Below are positions 16,229 to 24,219 of a stretch of DNA of 64,000 nucleotides, in pieces (position 1 is the first letter of the stretch; each line of letters starts with the position of its first letter). This stretch comes from Streptomyces naganishii JCM 4654 (lineage in GTDB: Bacteria > Actinomycetota > Actinomycetes > Streptomycetales > Streptomycetaceae). Location: the NCBI RefSeq assembly GCF_014650575.1, contig NZ_BMVF01000021.1:1-64000 (forward strand), read 5' to 3'. Made by a program: the position numbers and the translations under genes. A model generated the notes under the pieces. It worked only from the letters and a program-made list of their open reading frames with translations. It was not told the origin of the DNA and searched no databases.

Positions 16229-17203
16229 TCAGGCCTCCGGGATCTCGAACTTGCTGGTGCGCCGCATGCCGGCGGCACGCCCCTTGCCCGCGATGACCAG
16301 GGCCATCTTGCGGCTGGCCTCGTCGATCATCTCGTCGCCGAGCATCGCCGAGCCCTTCTTGCCGCCCGCCTCGGACGTGCAGTATTCGTACGCGTCGAGG
16401 ATCAGCTCGGCGTGGTCGTAGTCCTCCTGGGAGGGCGAGAACACCTCGTTGGCGGCGTCGACCTGGCCCGGGTGCAGCACCCACTTGCCGTCGAAGCCCA
16501 GCGCGGCGGCGCGGCCGGCCACCTCGCGGAAGCCGTCCACGTTGCGGATCTGCAGGTAGGGGCCGTCGATCGCCTGGAGGTCGTTGGCGCGGGCGGCCAT
16601 CAGGATCTTCATCAGGATGTAGTGGTAGGCGTCCGCCGGGTAGCCGGGCGGCTGCTCGCCCACGACGAGGGACTTCATGTTGATCGACGCCATGAAGTCG
16701 GCCGGGCCGAAGATGATCGTCTCGATGCGCTGGGAGGCCTGCGCGATCTCGTTGACGTTGTTGAGGCCCTGCGCGTTCTCGATCTGCGCCTCGATGCCGA
16801 TGCGGCCGACCTCGAAGCCCATCGTCTTCTCGATCTGCGTCAACAGCAGATCAAGAGCGACGACCTGCCGGGCGTCCTGGACCTTGGGCAGCATGATGCA
16901 GTCAAGATTGGGGCCGGCCCCCTCAACAACCGTCACGACGTCCCGGTACGTCCACTCGGTCGTCCAGTCATTGACGCGCACCACCCTGGTCTTGCCCGTC
17001 CAGTCGCCCTCGTTGAGGAACTTGACGATGGTGTGCCGCGCCTCGGGCTTGGCCAGCGGCGCGCACGCGTCCTCCAGGTCCAGGAACACCTGGTCGGCCG
17101 GCAGCCCCTGCGCCTTCTCCAGGAAGCGCGGGTTGGAGCCCGGTACGGCCAGGCAGGAGCGCCGTGGGCGCAGTCGGTTGACCTGGGGAGCGGGGCTGGT
17201 CAT
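16229..17203 (-). CDS. mcl: CitE-family lyase, probable L-malyl-CoA/beta-methylmalyl-CoA lyase
   Basis: A 324-aa TIM-barrel lyase of the HpcH/HpaI-CitE family. Motifs include SCLAVPGSNPRFLEKA (CoA binding), VFLDLEDACAP (Mg-binding region), IEAQIENAQGLNNVNEI and IFGPADFMASI. It is expected to split beta-methylmalyl-CoA into glyoxylate and propionyl-CoA, the carbon-yielding step of the ethylmalonyl-CoA pathway, and possibly malyl-CoA as well. The length matches characterised Mcl proteins. The ATG overlaps the mutase stop (ATGA), so it is co-translated with the mutase. Confidence 0.9.
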   Translation of the reverse strand: MTSPAPQVNRLRPRRSCLAVPGSNPRFLEKAQGLPADQVFLDLEDACAPLAKPEARHTIVKFLNEGDWTGKTRVVRVNDWTTEWTYRDVVTVVEGAGPNLDCIMLPKVQDARQVVALDLLLTQIEKTMGFEVGRIGIEAQIENAQGLNNVNEIAQASQRIETIIFGPADFMASINMKSLVVGEQPPGYPADAYHYILMKILMAARANDLQAIDGPYLQIRNVDGFREVAGRAAALGFDGKWVLHPGQVDAANEVFSPSQEDYDHAELILDAYEYCTSEAGGKKGSAMLGDEMIDEASRKMALVIAGKGRAAGMRRTSKFEIPEA

Positions 17204-19248
17204 GCGGGGACCTCCAGGGGGTCGAGCTTGTTCGCTTTCCGGATCTCGTCGACGATCGCGCCGATGATCCCGGTGATGTCGAAGTCCTTCGGGGTGAACA
17301 CCGCGGCCACTCCGGCGGCCCTGAGCTGCTCGGCGTCACCATTCGGGATGATGCCACCGGCGATCACCGGTATATCTGTGGCACCGGCCACACGCAGCCG
17401 CTCCAGCACGTCCGGCACCAGCTGGGCGTGCGAGCCGGAAAGGATGGACAGGCCGACCGCGTGCACGTCCTCGGCCAGGGCCGCGTCCACGATCTGCTCC
17501 GGGGTGAGCCGGATGCCCTGGTAGACCACCTCGAACCCGGCGTCGCGGGCCCGCACGGCGATCTGCTCGGCGCCGTTGGAGTGCCCGTCCAGGCCCGGCT
17601 TGCCGACCAGGAAGCGCAGCTTGCCCACGCCCAGGTCCCGTGCGGTGGCGTCCACCTTCCGGCGGACGTCGGCCAGCCCGCCGCCCTCCGCGGCGGCCAC
17701 CGCGACGGGCGCGGAGGACACGCCGGTGGGAGCGCGGAACTCGCCGAACACCTCGCGCAGCGCCCCGGCCCATTCGCCGGTCGTGACGCCCGCGCGGGCG
17801 CACTCCAGGGTGGCCTCCATGAGGTTGCCGGTGCCCTTGGCCGCCTCCTTCAGCCGCTCCAGCGCCTTGCAGGGGCGCGGGTGGTTGAACGGAGGCTGGT
17901 AGCGGGTGTCCCGCCAGTTGCGCAGCGACTCGACGACGCGGGCCTCGACCGCCGGGTCGACCGTCTGGATCGCGGTGTCCAGGTCGGCCGTCAGCGGGTT
18001 CGGCTCGGTGCCCTCGAAGATGTTGACGCCGACGATCTTCTCTTGACCGGACTCAATACGGGCCCGGCGCTCGGCGTGCGAGGCGACCAGTTGCGACTTC
18101 AGGTAACCGGACTCGACGGCCGCCATCGCGCCGCCCAGCTCCTGGATGTGGTCGATCTCGGCGAACACCGCCTCGACCAGCTCGTCCACCTTCGCCTCGA
18201 TCACCTTCGAGCCCTCGAAGATGTCGTCGTACTCCAGCAGGTCCGACTCGTACGCCAGCACCTGCTGGATGCGCAGCGACCACTGCTGGTCCCACGGGCG
18301 GGGCAGGCCGAGGGCCTCGTTCCAGGCCGGCAGCTGCACGGCACGCGCGCGTGCGTCCTTGGAGAGGGTGACCGCCAGCATCTCCAGCACGATCCGCTGG
18401 ACGTTGTTCTCCGGCTGGGCCTCGGTCAGGCCGAGCGAGTTGACCTGGACGCCGTAGCGGAAACGGCGGTGCTTGGGGTTCTCGATGCCGTACCGCTCAC
18501 GTGTGATCCGGTCCCAGATGCGGCCGAAGGCGCGCATCTTGCACATCTCCTCGATGAAGCGGACGCCCGCGTTCACGAAGAAGGAGATGCGGCCGACCAC
18601 GTCGCCCATGCGCTCCTGCGGCACCTGGCCGGAGTCGCGCACGGCGTCGAGCACGGCGATCGCGGTGGACATCGCGTACGCGATCTCCTGCACCGGCGTG
18701 GCCCCGGCCTCCTGCAGGTGGTAGCTGCAGATGTTGATCGGGTTCCACTTGGGCATGTGGGAGACCGTGTACGCGATCATGTCCGTCGTCAGGCGCAGGC
18801 TCGGCCCGGGCGGGAAGACGTGCGTCCCGCGGGAGAGGTACTCCTTGACGATGTCGTTCTGGGTCGTGCCCTGAAGCTTGGTGATGTCCGCGCCCTGCTC
18901 CTCGGCGACGACCTGGTAGAGCGCCAGCAGCCACATGGCCGTGGCGTTGATCGTCATCGAGGTGTTCATCTGCTCCAGGGGGATGTCCTGGAACAGCCGG
19001 CGCATGTCACCGAGGTGTGCGACCGGCACGCCGACCCGGCCGACCTCGCCGCGGGCGAGGACGTGGTCGGAGTCGTAGCCGGTCTGCGTCGGCAGGTCGA
19101 ACGCCACCGACAAACCCGTCTGACCCTTGGCGAGGTTGCGCCGGTACAGCTCGTTGGACGCCTCCGCCGTGGAGTGACCGGCGTAGGTCCGCATGAGCCA
19201 CGGCCGGTCCTTCTCCCGCCTGGATGCGGCGGGCTGACGCTCTGTCAT
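17200..19248 (-). CDS. meaA: Ethylmalonyl-CoA mutase (B12-dependent, MeaA-type)
   Basis: A 682-aa adenosylcobalamin-dependent acyl-CoA mutase, single chain. The N-terminal catalytic barrel begins WLMRTYAGHSTAEASNELYR; the C-terminal B12 domain carries the DxHxxG base-off motif in KPGLDGHSNGAEQI. Together with ccr next door this identifies it as ethylmalonyl-CoA to methylsuccinyl-CoA mutase rather than methylmalonyl-CoA mutase. ATG 19248 follows GGAGGT with 5-base spacing and lies 17 bp after ccr. No cobalamin riboswitch is apparent in the short gap. Longer frames upstream are antisense noise over ccr. Confidence 0.95.
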   Translation of the reverse strand: MTERQPAASRREKDRPWLMRTYAGHSTAEASNELYRRNLAKGQTGLSVAFDLPTQTGYDSDHVLARGEVGRVGVPVAHLGDMRRLFQDIPLEQMNTSMTINATAMWLLALYQVVAEEQGADITKLQGTTQNDIVKEYLSRGTHVFPPGPSLRLTTDMIAYTVSHMPKWNPINICSYHLQEAGATPVQEIAYAMSTAIAVLDAVRDSGQVPQERMGDVVGRISFFVNAGVRFIEEMCKMRAFGRIWDRITRERYGIENPKHRRFRYGVQVNSLGLTEAQPENNVQRIVLEMLAVTLSKDARARAVQLPAWNEALGLPRPWDQQWSLRIQQVLAYESDLLEYDDIFEGSKVIEAKVDELVEAVFAEIDHIQELGGAMAAVESGYLKSQLVASHAERRARIESGQEKIVGVNIFEGTEPNPLTADLDTAIQTVDPAVEARVVESLRNWRDTRYQPPFNHPRPCKALERLKEAAKGTGNLMEATLECARAGVTTGEWAGALREVFGEFRAPTGVSSAPVAVAAAEGGGLADVRRKVDATARDLGVGKLRFLVGKPGLDGHSNGAEQIAVRARDAGFEVVYQGIRLTPEQIVDAALAEDVHAVGLSILSGSHAQLVPDVLERLRVAGATDIPVIAGGIIPNGDAEQLRAAGVAAVFTPKDFDITGIIGAIVDEIRKANKLDPLEVPA

Positions 19249-19265
19249 CTGTGACCTCCGCTGCC

Positions 19266-20609
19266 TCAGATGTTCCGGAAGCGGTTGATGGCGTCGATGT
19301 GCTGGGCGCGCATTTCCTCGTCGCGCACGCCCAGGCCCTCCTCGGGGGCCATGCACAGCACGCCGACCTTGCCCTGGTGGAGGTTGCGGTGCACGTCGTA
19401 GGCCGCCTGGCCGGTGTCCTCCAGGGAGTAGACCTTGGAGAGCGTCGGGTGGATCTTGCCCTTGGCGATGAGGCGGTTGGCCTCCCAGGCCTCGCGGTAG
19501 TTGGCGAAGTGCGAGCCGATGATCCGCTTCAGGGACATCCACAGGTAGCGGTTGTCGTACTCGTGCATGTAGCCCGAGGTGGAGGCGCAGGTGGTGATGG
19601 TGCCGCCCTTGCGGGTGACGAACACCGAGGCGCCGAAGGTCTCGCGGCCGGGGTGCTCGAAGACGATGTCGATGTCCTCGCCGCCGGTGAGCTCGCGGAT
19701 GCGCTTGCCGAAGCGCTTCCACTCCTTGGGGTCCTGGGTCTGCTCGTCCTTCCAGAACTTGTAGCCCTCGGCGTTGCGGTCGATGATCGCCTCGGCGCCC
19801 ATGGACCGGCAGATGTCGGCCTTCTGCGGCGAGGAGACGACACAGATCGGGGTGGCGCCGCCGGCCAGCGCGAACTGCGTGGCGTAGGAGCCGAGGCCGC
19901 CGCTCGCGCCCCAGATGAGCACGTTGTCGCCCTGCTTCATGCCGGCGCCGTTGCGGGAGACCAGCTGGCGGTAGGCGGTGGAGTTGACCAGGCCCGGGGC
20001 GGCGGCCTCCTCCCAGCTGAGGTGGGCGGGCTTCGGCATCAGCTGGTTGGACTTGACCAGGGCGATCTCGGCGAGGCCGCCGAAGTTGGTCTCGAAGCCC
20101 CAGATGCGCTGCTCGGGGTCGAGCATCGTGTCGTTGTGGCCGTCGCTCGACTCCAGCTCGACGGACAGGCAGTGCGCGACGACCTCGTCACCGGGCCGCC
20201 AGGCGTTGACGCCCGGGCCGGTGCGCAGGACGACGCCGGCGAGGTCGGAGCCGATGATGTGGTACGGCAGGTCGTGGCGCTTGGCCAGCTCGTTGGTGCG
20301 GCCGTAGCGCTCGAGGAACCCGAAGGTGGACAGGGGCTCGAAGATCGAGGTCCACACGGAGTTGTAGTTGACCGAGGAGGCCATGACGGCCACCAGGGCC
20401 TCGCCCGGGCCCAGCTCGGGCAGCGGCACCTCGTCGAGGTGGATCGACTTGCGCGGGTCCTTGTCGCGGGTCTCCAGGCCCGCGAACATCTCCGTCTCGT
20501 CCTTGTGCACGGTGATCGCGCGGTACGACTCGGGGAGCGGCAGAGCGGCGAAGTCGGCGGCGGTGGAGTCCGACGACTGGATCGCGTCCAGGATGTCCTT
20601 CACGGTCAC
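19266..20609 (-). CDS. ccr: Crotonyl-CoA carboxylase/reductase
   Basis: A 447-aa NADPH-dependent reductive carboxylase of the medium-chain reductase family, converting crotonyl-CoA plus CO2 to ethylmalonyl-CoA, both a pathway intermediate and a polyketide extender unit. The sequence is nearly the textbook Streptomyces Ccr: SSVNYNSVWTSIFEPLSTFG, the NADPH loop WGASGGLGSYATQFALAGG, and GGEDIDIVFEHPGRETFGAS. GTG 20609 is chosen for its GGAGG 7 bases upstream and exact family length. It is the first gene of a five-gene operon. Its promoter (20806-20834) overlaps palindromes, suggesting repression. Confidence 0.97.
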   Translation of the reverse strand: MTVKDILDAIQSSDSTAADFAALPLPESYRAITVHKDETEMFAGLETRDKDPRKSIHLDEVPLPELGPGEALVAVMASSVNYNSVWTSIFEPLSTFGFLERYGRTNELAKRHDLPYHIIGSDLAGVVLRTGPGVNAWRPGDEVVAHCLSVELESSDGHNDTMLDPEQRIWGFETNFGGLAEIALVKSNQLMPKPAHLSWEEAAAPGLVNSTAYRQLVSRNGAGMKQGDNVLIWGASGGLGSYATQFALAGGATPICVVSSPQKADICRSMGAEAIIDRNAEGYKFWKDEQTQDPKEWKRFGKRIRELTGGEDIDIVFEHPGRETFGASVFVTRKGGTITTCASTSGYMHEYDNRYLWMSLKRIIGSHFANYREAWEANRLIAKGKIHPTLSKVYSLEDTGQAAYDVHRNLHQGKVGVLCMAPEEGLGVRDEEMRAQHIDAINRFRNI

Positions 20610-20805
20610 GGTGTTGCCTCCGGCGATGAGCGCCCCGAGGGAAGGGCGCTGAGGGTTACGTCGGTGCTGCTGAGGGTTGGATGAGGGGTGCCGTCGGTTC
20701 GGCGGGGGTGGAGCTTCGGCAGCGCTTTGTGGCGCGGGAGGTGCCTGTGACGCAGGCGTCCGGGCGGACAGGCCATCGGTCTGCTGGGACGGCCCGGACC
20801 TCTTC
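20610..20805 (-). other. Long 5' leader of ccr
   Basis: If transcription starts just downstream of the -10 at 20806-20811, ccr has a leader of about 190 nt. I see no open reading frame with a Shine-Dalgarno and no recognisable riboswitch in it. The GGAGG that serves ccr is at its 3' end. Confidence 0.45.
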
Positions 20806-20834
20806 AACGTATGACACCGCGTGTCAGCTGACAA
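20806..20834 (-). promoter_or_regulatory. ccr promoter with operator in the spacer
   Basis: Read on the minus strand: -35 TTGTCA (20834-20829), a 17-base spacer, and -10 TACGTT (20811-20806). The spacer contains the palindrome TGACACCGCGTGTCA (20812-20826, plus-strand reading). This overlaps a second palindrome, TGTCAGCTGACA (20822-20833), that covers the -35. The geometry is that of a repressor operator. The TetR gene immediately upstream is the obvious candidate. Confidence 0.75.
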
Positions 20835-20869
20835 GGCACTGAGTGCCATGAATTTCGCTCAAGCGAAAT
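20835..20869. promoter_or_regulatory. Two further palindromes upstream of the ccr -35
   Basis: GGCAC-TGA-GTGCC (20835-20847) abuts the -35 hexamer. ATTTCGCT-CA-AGCGAAAT (20852-20869) has perfect 8-base arms. Their position just upstream of the promoter suits an activator or a second regulator. Their half-sites differ from the TGACA operator, so a different protein is likely. Confidence 0.55.
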
Positions 20870-20945
20870 CTTTACGTAACAAATGAGCGATGATCGATCG
20901 AATCGGGTCGCAGAGGCGTGCGAAAAGGGCCTCTGACATGCCAAA

Positions 20946-20969
20946 ACGGCCACCCCGAAGGGTGGCCGT
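20946..20969 (-). terminator. Terminator of the TetR gene
   Basis: ACGGCCACCC-CGAA-GGGTGGCCGT, 10-base perfect arms with a 4-base loop, followed on the minus strand by TTTT. It separates the TetR gene from the ccr promoter, so ccr has its own transcript. Confidence 0.85.
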
Positions 20970-21012
20970 CATCACATGGCCGACAGGGCCGGAGGGGACG
21001 GGCGAACCGCGC

Positions 21013-21873
21013 TCAGCGGTCCTTCAGCGCCTCCTCGATGGTCCGCATGACCTCTTCCAGAGGGGCGTCGGTGCGGGCCACCGTCACCAGGACCTCGCCC
21101 TGCCGGGAGGCCACCGCCGCGGCCTCGGGACGGGCGCCGGCGGTGGCGGTGGCGCCGGCGGTGGCGGGAGCGGCACTCGCCGGGACGGTGCCGCGGCCGG
21201 CCCCGATCCCCGTGCCGAACGTCTTGCGCACGATGGCGAAGGCGTGGTCCAGCTGCGCCTCCACGTCCCCCTGGCCGTCCGCCCGCAGCCAGCGCCGCAG
21301 CACGTGGTTGTGCGCGGTGACGACCGCCGAGGCGGCCACCTCCGCGAGCAGCGGATCGTCGTTGGCGTCGTCGGCGTGCGCCCGCTCGTCGAAGTGGCCC
21401 AGCAGATAACGCGTGAACAGACGCTCGTAGCGGGCCACCGAGGCGATCTCGGCCTCGCGCAGCGTCGGCACCTCGCGGGTCAGCTTGTAGCGGGCGACCG
21501 AGATCTCCGGCCGCGCCGCGTACATCTTCATGACCTCCTTGATGCCGCGGCACACCGTGTCGAGCGGGTGTTCGTGCGCGGGGGCGGCCTTGAGGACCGC
21601 CTCGGCGCGGATCAGGGTGTCGTCGTGGTCGGGGAAGATCGCCTCTTCCTTGGAGCGGAAGTGGCGGAAGAAGGTGCGGCGGGCGACCCCGGCCGCCGCG
21701 GCGATCTCGTCGACCGTGGTCGCCTCGTACCCCTTCGTCGCGAACAGTTCCATCGCGGCGGCCGCCAGCTCCCGTCGCATCCTGAGCCGTTGGGCGGCCG
21801 CGCGGGAGCCCGCGGCACTCTCCGGCGCGTCGGGCGTGGCTGGTGTACGTGAGGACTTGGCGGGCTGGGGCAT
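21013..21873 (-). CDS. TetR-family transcriptional regulator
   Basis: A 286-aa regulator. Residues about 35-85 form the TetR helix-turn-helix: AMELFATKGYEATTVDEIAAAAGVARRTFFRHF, split over the usual positions. The C-terminal ligand domain is long and ends in an Ala/Gly/Thr-rich linker plus a short charged tail. It lies directly upstream of ccr in the same orientation, separated by its own terminator and the palindrome-rich ccr promoter, and downstream of the 3-hydroxyacyl-CoA dehydrogenase. Both neighbours suggest an acyl-CoA-responsive repressor. ATG 21873 may be leaderless: TACGTT lies 6 bases upstream. ATG 21891 is the alternative. Confidence 0.88.
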   Translation of the reverse strand: MPQPAKSSRTPATPDAPESAAGSRAAAQRLRMRRELAAAAMELFATKGYEATTVDEIAAAAGVARRTFFRHFRSKEEAIFPDHDDTLIRAEAVLKAAPAHEHPLDTVCRGIKEVMKMYAARPEISVARYKLTREVPTLREAEIASVARYERLFTRYLLGHFDERAHADDANDDPLLAEVAASAVVTAHNHVLRRWLRADGQGDVEAQLDHAFAIVRKTFGTGIGAGRGTVPASAAPATAGATATAGARPEAAAVASRQGEVLVTVARTDAPLEEVMRTIEEALKDR

Positions 21874-22030
21874 GACCCGAACGTACTGCATCCGCGCAGC
21901 TTGGTGCGCGTGTCCCCGGTTTCCGCCGTCCCCGGCGGGGGCGGGGCCGGCCGCCGGGTCGAGCAGCCCGCCCCACTCCCGTCCCGCGCGGAACCGGTCG
22001 CCGGGCCGGTCTTCGCGCCGGTCGGGCCGG

Positions 22031-23836
22031 TCAGCGGCGGGCATATTCGCGGAAGCCGCGGCCCGTCTTGCGGCCGAGGCAGCCCGCGGCCACCAGGTGC
22101 TCCAGCAGCGGCGCCGGGGCCAGGCCCGGGTCGCGGAACTCGCGGTGGAGCACCTTCTCGATGGCCAGCGACACATCGAGGCCCACGACGTCCAGCAGCT
22201 CGAACGGGCCCATCGGGTAGCCACCGCCCAGCTTCATCGCCGCGTCGATGTCGTCGAGGGTCGCGTAGTGCTCCTGCACCATCTTGATCGCGTTGTTGAG
22301 GTACGGGAACAGCAGCGCGTTCACGATGAACCCGGCCCGGTCGCCGCAGTCCACGGCGTGCTTGCGGATCTTGCCGCAGACCTCGCGGACCGTGGCGTGC
22401 ACGTCCTCGGCGGTGAGCACCGTGCGCACGACCTCGACGAGCTTCATCGCCGGCGCGGGGTTGAAGAAGTGCATGCCGATCACGTCCTGCGGGCGCGAGG
22501 TGGCACGGGCGCAGGCGACCACGGGCAGCGAGGAGGTGGTGGTGGCCAGCACCGCGCCCGGCTTGCAGACCTTGTCCAGCGTCGCGAACAGCTGCTGCTT
22601 GACGGCGAGGTCCTCGGCGACGGCCTCCAGGGCGAGGTCGACGTCGGCGAAGTCGTCGTAGGTGCCGGTCGCCGTGATCCGGTCCAGGGTCTGCGCGGCG
22701 GCCTCGGCGGTCATCCGGCCCTTGTCGACGGAGCGCGAAAGCGACTTGCCGATACGGGCCTTGGCGGCCTGCGCCTTCTCCGCGCTGCGCGCGGCGAGCA
22801 CCACCTCGTAGCCGGCCTTGGCGAAGACCTCGGCGATGCCCGAGGCCATGGTGCCCGACCCGGCCACGCCGACCGAGCGGACCGGACGGCCGGGGGTGAG
22901 GGAGTCGCCCTCCAGCGGGGTCAGCGCGTCGCGCACGACCGTGCCGCTGCCCGGCGCCTCGTAGGTGTAGAAACCGCGGCCCGCCTTGCGGCCGGTCAGG
23001 CCGGCCTCGCTGAGCTGCTTGAGGATGGGCGCGGGGGCGTGCAGCCGGTCGTGGGACTCGGCGTACATGGCCTCGAGGACCGTGCGCGCGGTGTCGACGC
23101 CGATCAGGTCGAGCAGCGCCAGCGGGCCCATGGGCAGGCCGCAGCCGAGCCGCATCGCGGCGTCGATGTCCTCGCGGGAGGCGTACTTCGCCTCGTACAT
23201 CGCGGCGGCCTGGTTGAGGTAGCCGAACAGCAGGCCGTCGGCGACGAATCCGGGCCGGTCGCCGACCGCGACGGGCTCCTTGCCGAGCTCCAGCGCGAGG
23301 TCGGTGACGGCGGCCACGGCCCCCGGCGCGGTCAGCACCGAGGAGACCACCTCGACCAGCTTCATGGCCTGCGCCGGGTTGAAGAAGTGCAGGCCGATCA
23401 CGCGCTCGGGGTGGGCCGAGTCGGCGGCCAGGCGCGTCACCGACAGGGCGTTGGTGCCGGTGGCCAGGATCGCGCCGGGCCGCACGATACGGTCCAGCTC
23501 GCGGAAGATCTGCTGCTTGATCTCGTACGACTCCGGGGCCACCTCGATGACCAGGTCGGCGTCGGCGGCGGCGGTGAGGTCGGTGGAGGTGCGCACCCGG
23601 GCGAGGACGTCCGCGCGCTCCTGCCCGGTGAGGCGGCCGCGCTCGACGGCGCGGGCGGTGGAGGACTCCAGCGCGGCCACGGACTTGGCGGTCGCGGCCT
23701 CGCTGATGTCGATGCCGACGACCTCGCGGCCGGCGCGGGCGAGGACTTCGGTGATGCCGGTGCCCATGGTGCCCAGGCCGACGACGGCGATCGTCTTCAG
23801 TGGGGACAGGGGGCTGTCGGAGAGGGGAGTGGCCAT
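22031..23836 (-). CDS. 3-hydroxyacyl-CoA (3-hydroxybutyryl-CoA) dehydrogenase with duplicated domains
   Basis: A 601-aa protein made of two complete 3-hydroxyacyl-CoA dehydrogenase units. Unit 1 (about 14-300) has the NAD motif VVGLGTMGTGI and GLHFFNPAQAMKLVEVV; unit 2 (about 320-600) repeats these as VAGSGTMASGI and GMHFFNPAPAMKLVEVV. Both carry the GRKAGRGFY/GRKTGRGF C-terminal motif. It interconverts acetoacetyl-CoA and 3-hydroxybutyryl-CoA with NAD(P), upstream of crotonyl-CoA and hence of Ccr. ATG 23836 has a GGAG 8 bases upstream. A 13-bp hairpin lies in its leader. Unit 2's GSG in place of GLG is a small departure. Confidence 0.92.
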   Translation of the reverse strand: MATPLSDSPLSPLKTIAVVGLGTMGTGITEVLARAGREVVGIDISEAATAKSVAALESSTARAVERGRLTGQERADVLARVRTSTDLTAAADADLVIEVAPESYEIKQQIFRELDRIVRPGAILATGTNALSVTRLAADSAHPERVIGLHFFNPAQAMKLVEVVSSVLTAPGAVAAVTDLALELGKEPVAVGDRPGFVADGLLFGYLNQAAAMYEAKYASREDIDAAMRLGCGLPMGPLALLDLIGVDTARTVLEAMYAESHDRLHAPAPILKQLSEAGLTGRKAGRGFYTYEAPGSGTVVRDALTPLEGDSLTPGRPVRSVGVAGSGTMASGIAEVFAKAGYEVVLAARSAEKAQAAKARIGKSLSRSVDKGRMTAEAAAQTLDRITATGTYDDFADVDLALEAVAEDLAVKQQLFATLDKVCKPGAVLATTTSSLPVVACARATSRPQDVIGMHFFNPAPAMKLVEVVRTVLTAEDVHATVREVCGKIRKHAVDCGDRAGFIVNALLFPYLNNAIKMVQEHYATLDDIDAAMKLGGGYPMGPFELLDVVGLDVSLAIEKVLHREFRDPGLAPAPLLEHLVAAGCLGRKTGRGFREYARR

Positions 23837-23875
23837 CGCGGGACTCCAGGAATGAGGGTGACGACTGGGAGCGCG

Positions 23876-23906
23876 CCCCGTGTGCGCCGAGGAGGCGCAC
23901 ACGGGG
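23876..23906. other. 13-bp perfect hairpin in the leader of the hydroxyacyl-CoA dehydrogenase gene
   Basis: CCCCGTGTGCGCC (23876-23888) and GGCGCACACGGGG (23894-23906) enclose a 5-base loop. It lies 40 bp upstream of the start codon. It could act as an attenuator or mRNA-stability element, or as the remnant of an upstream terminator. Confidence 0.6.
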
Positions 23907-24042
23907 GGCGGAAAACGCTGAGGGAATGCGGGTGTTGCCGGGCTGCGAGCGCACACGCCCGGATGCCTCTCGCCGCGGGCGCGCACACGCCCGGGCTGCG
24001 GCGGGATGCCGACCGGCTCTGTCCCGGAGCCGAGTCGTACTG

Positions 24043-24151
24043 CGGTACCTGAAGTACCGAACCGACAACACTCGCAGCGGCTGCGTCACCAGGCCACTGC
24101 AAGTCAGTGCGAGTGGGTAACTCGCTCGTCTGAGCTTAACCGGTGGGTAAC
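24043..24151. promoter_or_regulatory. Cluster of palindromes and a spaced direct repeat
   Basis: CGGTAC-CTGAA-GTACCG (24043-24059) and CACTG-CAAGT-CAGTG (24095-24109) are short palindromes. GTGGGTAAC occurs exactly twice, at 24113-24121 and 24143-24151, 30 bp apart (about three helical turns). They probably control the dehydrogenase and/or HEAT genes; the binding protein is unknown. Confidence 0.45.
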
Positions 24152-24206
24152 GAGCGCGCCACCCCCCGACTTTGTGATGTACGTCCCGCGCGGAGGCGCG
24201 TCCTCC

Positions 24207-24212
24207 TAAGCT
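24207..24212 (+). promoter_or_regulatory. Putative -10 of a leaderless promoter
   Basis: TAAGCT lies 7 bases upstream of the GTG at 24220, the spacing expected for a leaderless Streptomyces transcript. No Shine-Dalgarno is present, and no convincing -35 was seen. Confidence 0.5.
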
Positions 24213-24219
24213 GGCCCTC

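Larger units (their letters stand above)
23837..24219. other. 383-bp divergent intergenic region
   Basis: The region lies between the divergent dehydrogenase (-) and HEAT-repeat (+) genes. It contains a 13-bp hairpin, two short palindromes, two exact GTGGGTAAC direct repeats 30 bp apart, and a -10 for the HEAT gene. These are listed separately. No open frame with a ribosome-binding site is seen. Confidence 0.6.

Noticed and set aside
17200..19248. Expectation of a cobalamin riboswitch before the B12-dependent mutase
   Set aside because: The mutase starts 17 bp after ccr inside an operon, leaving no room, and nothing resembling a B12 box is seen in the ccr leader.
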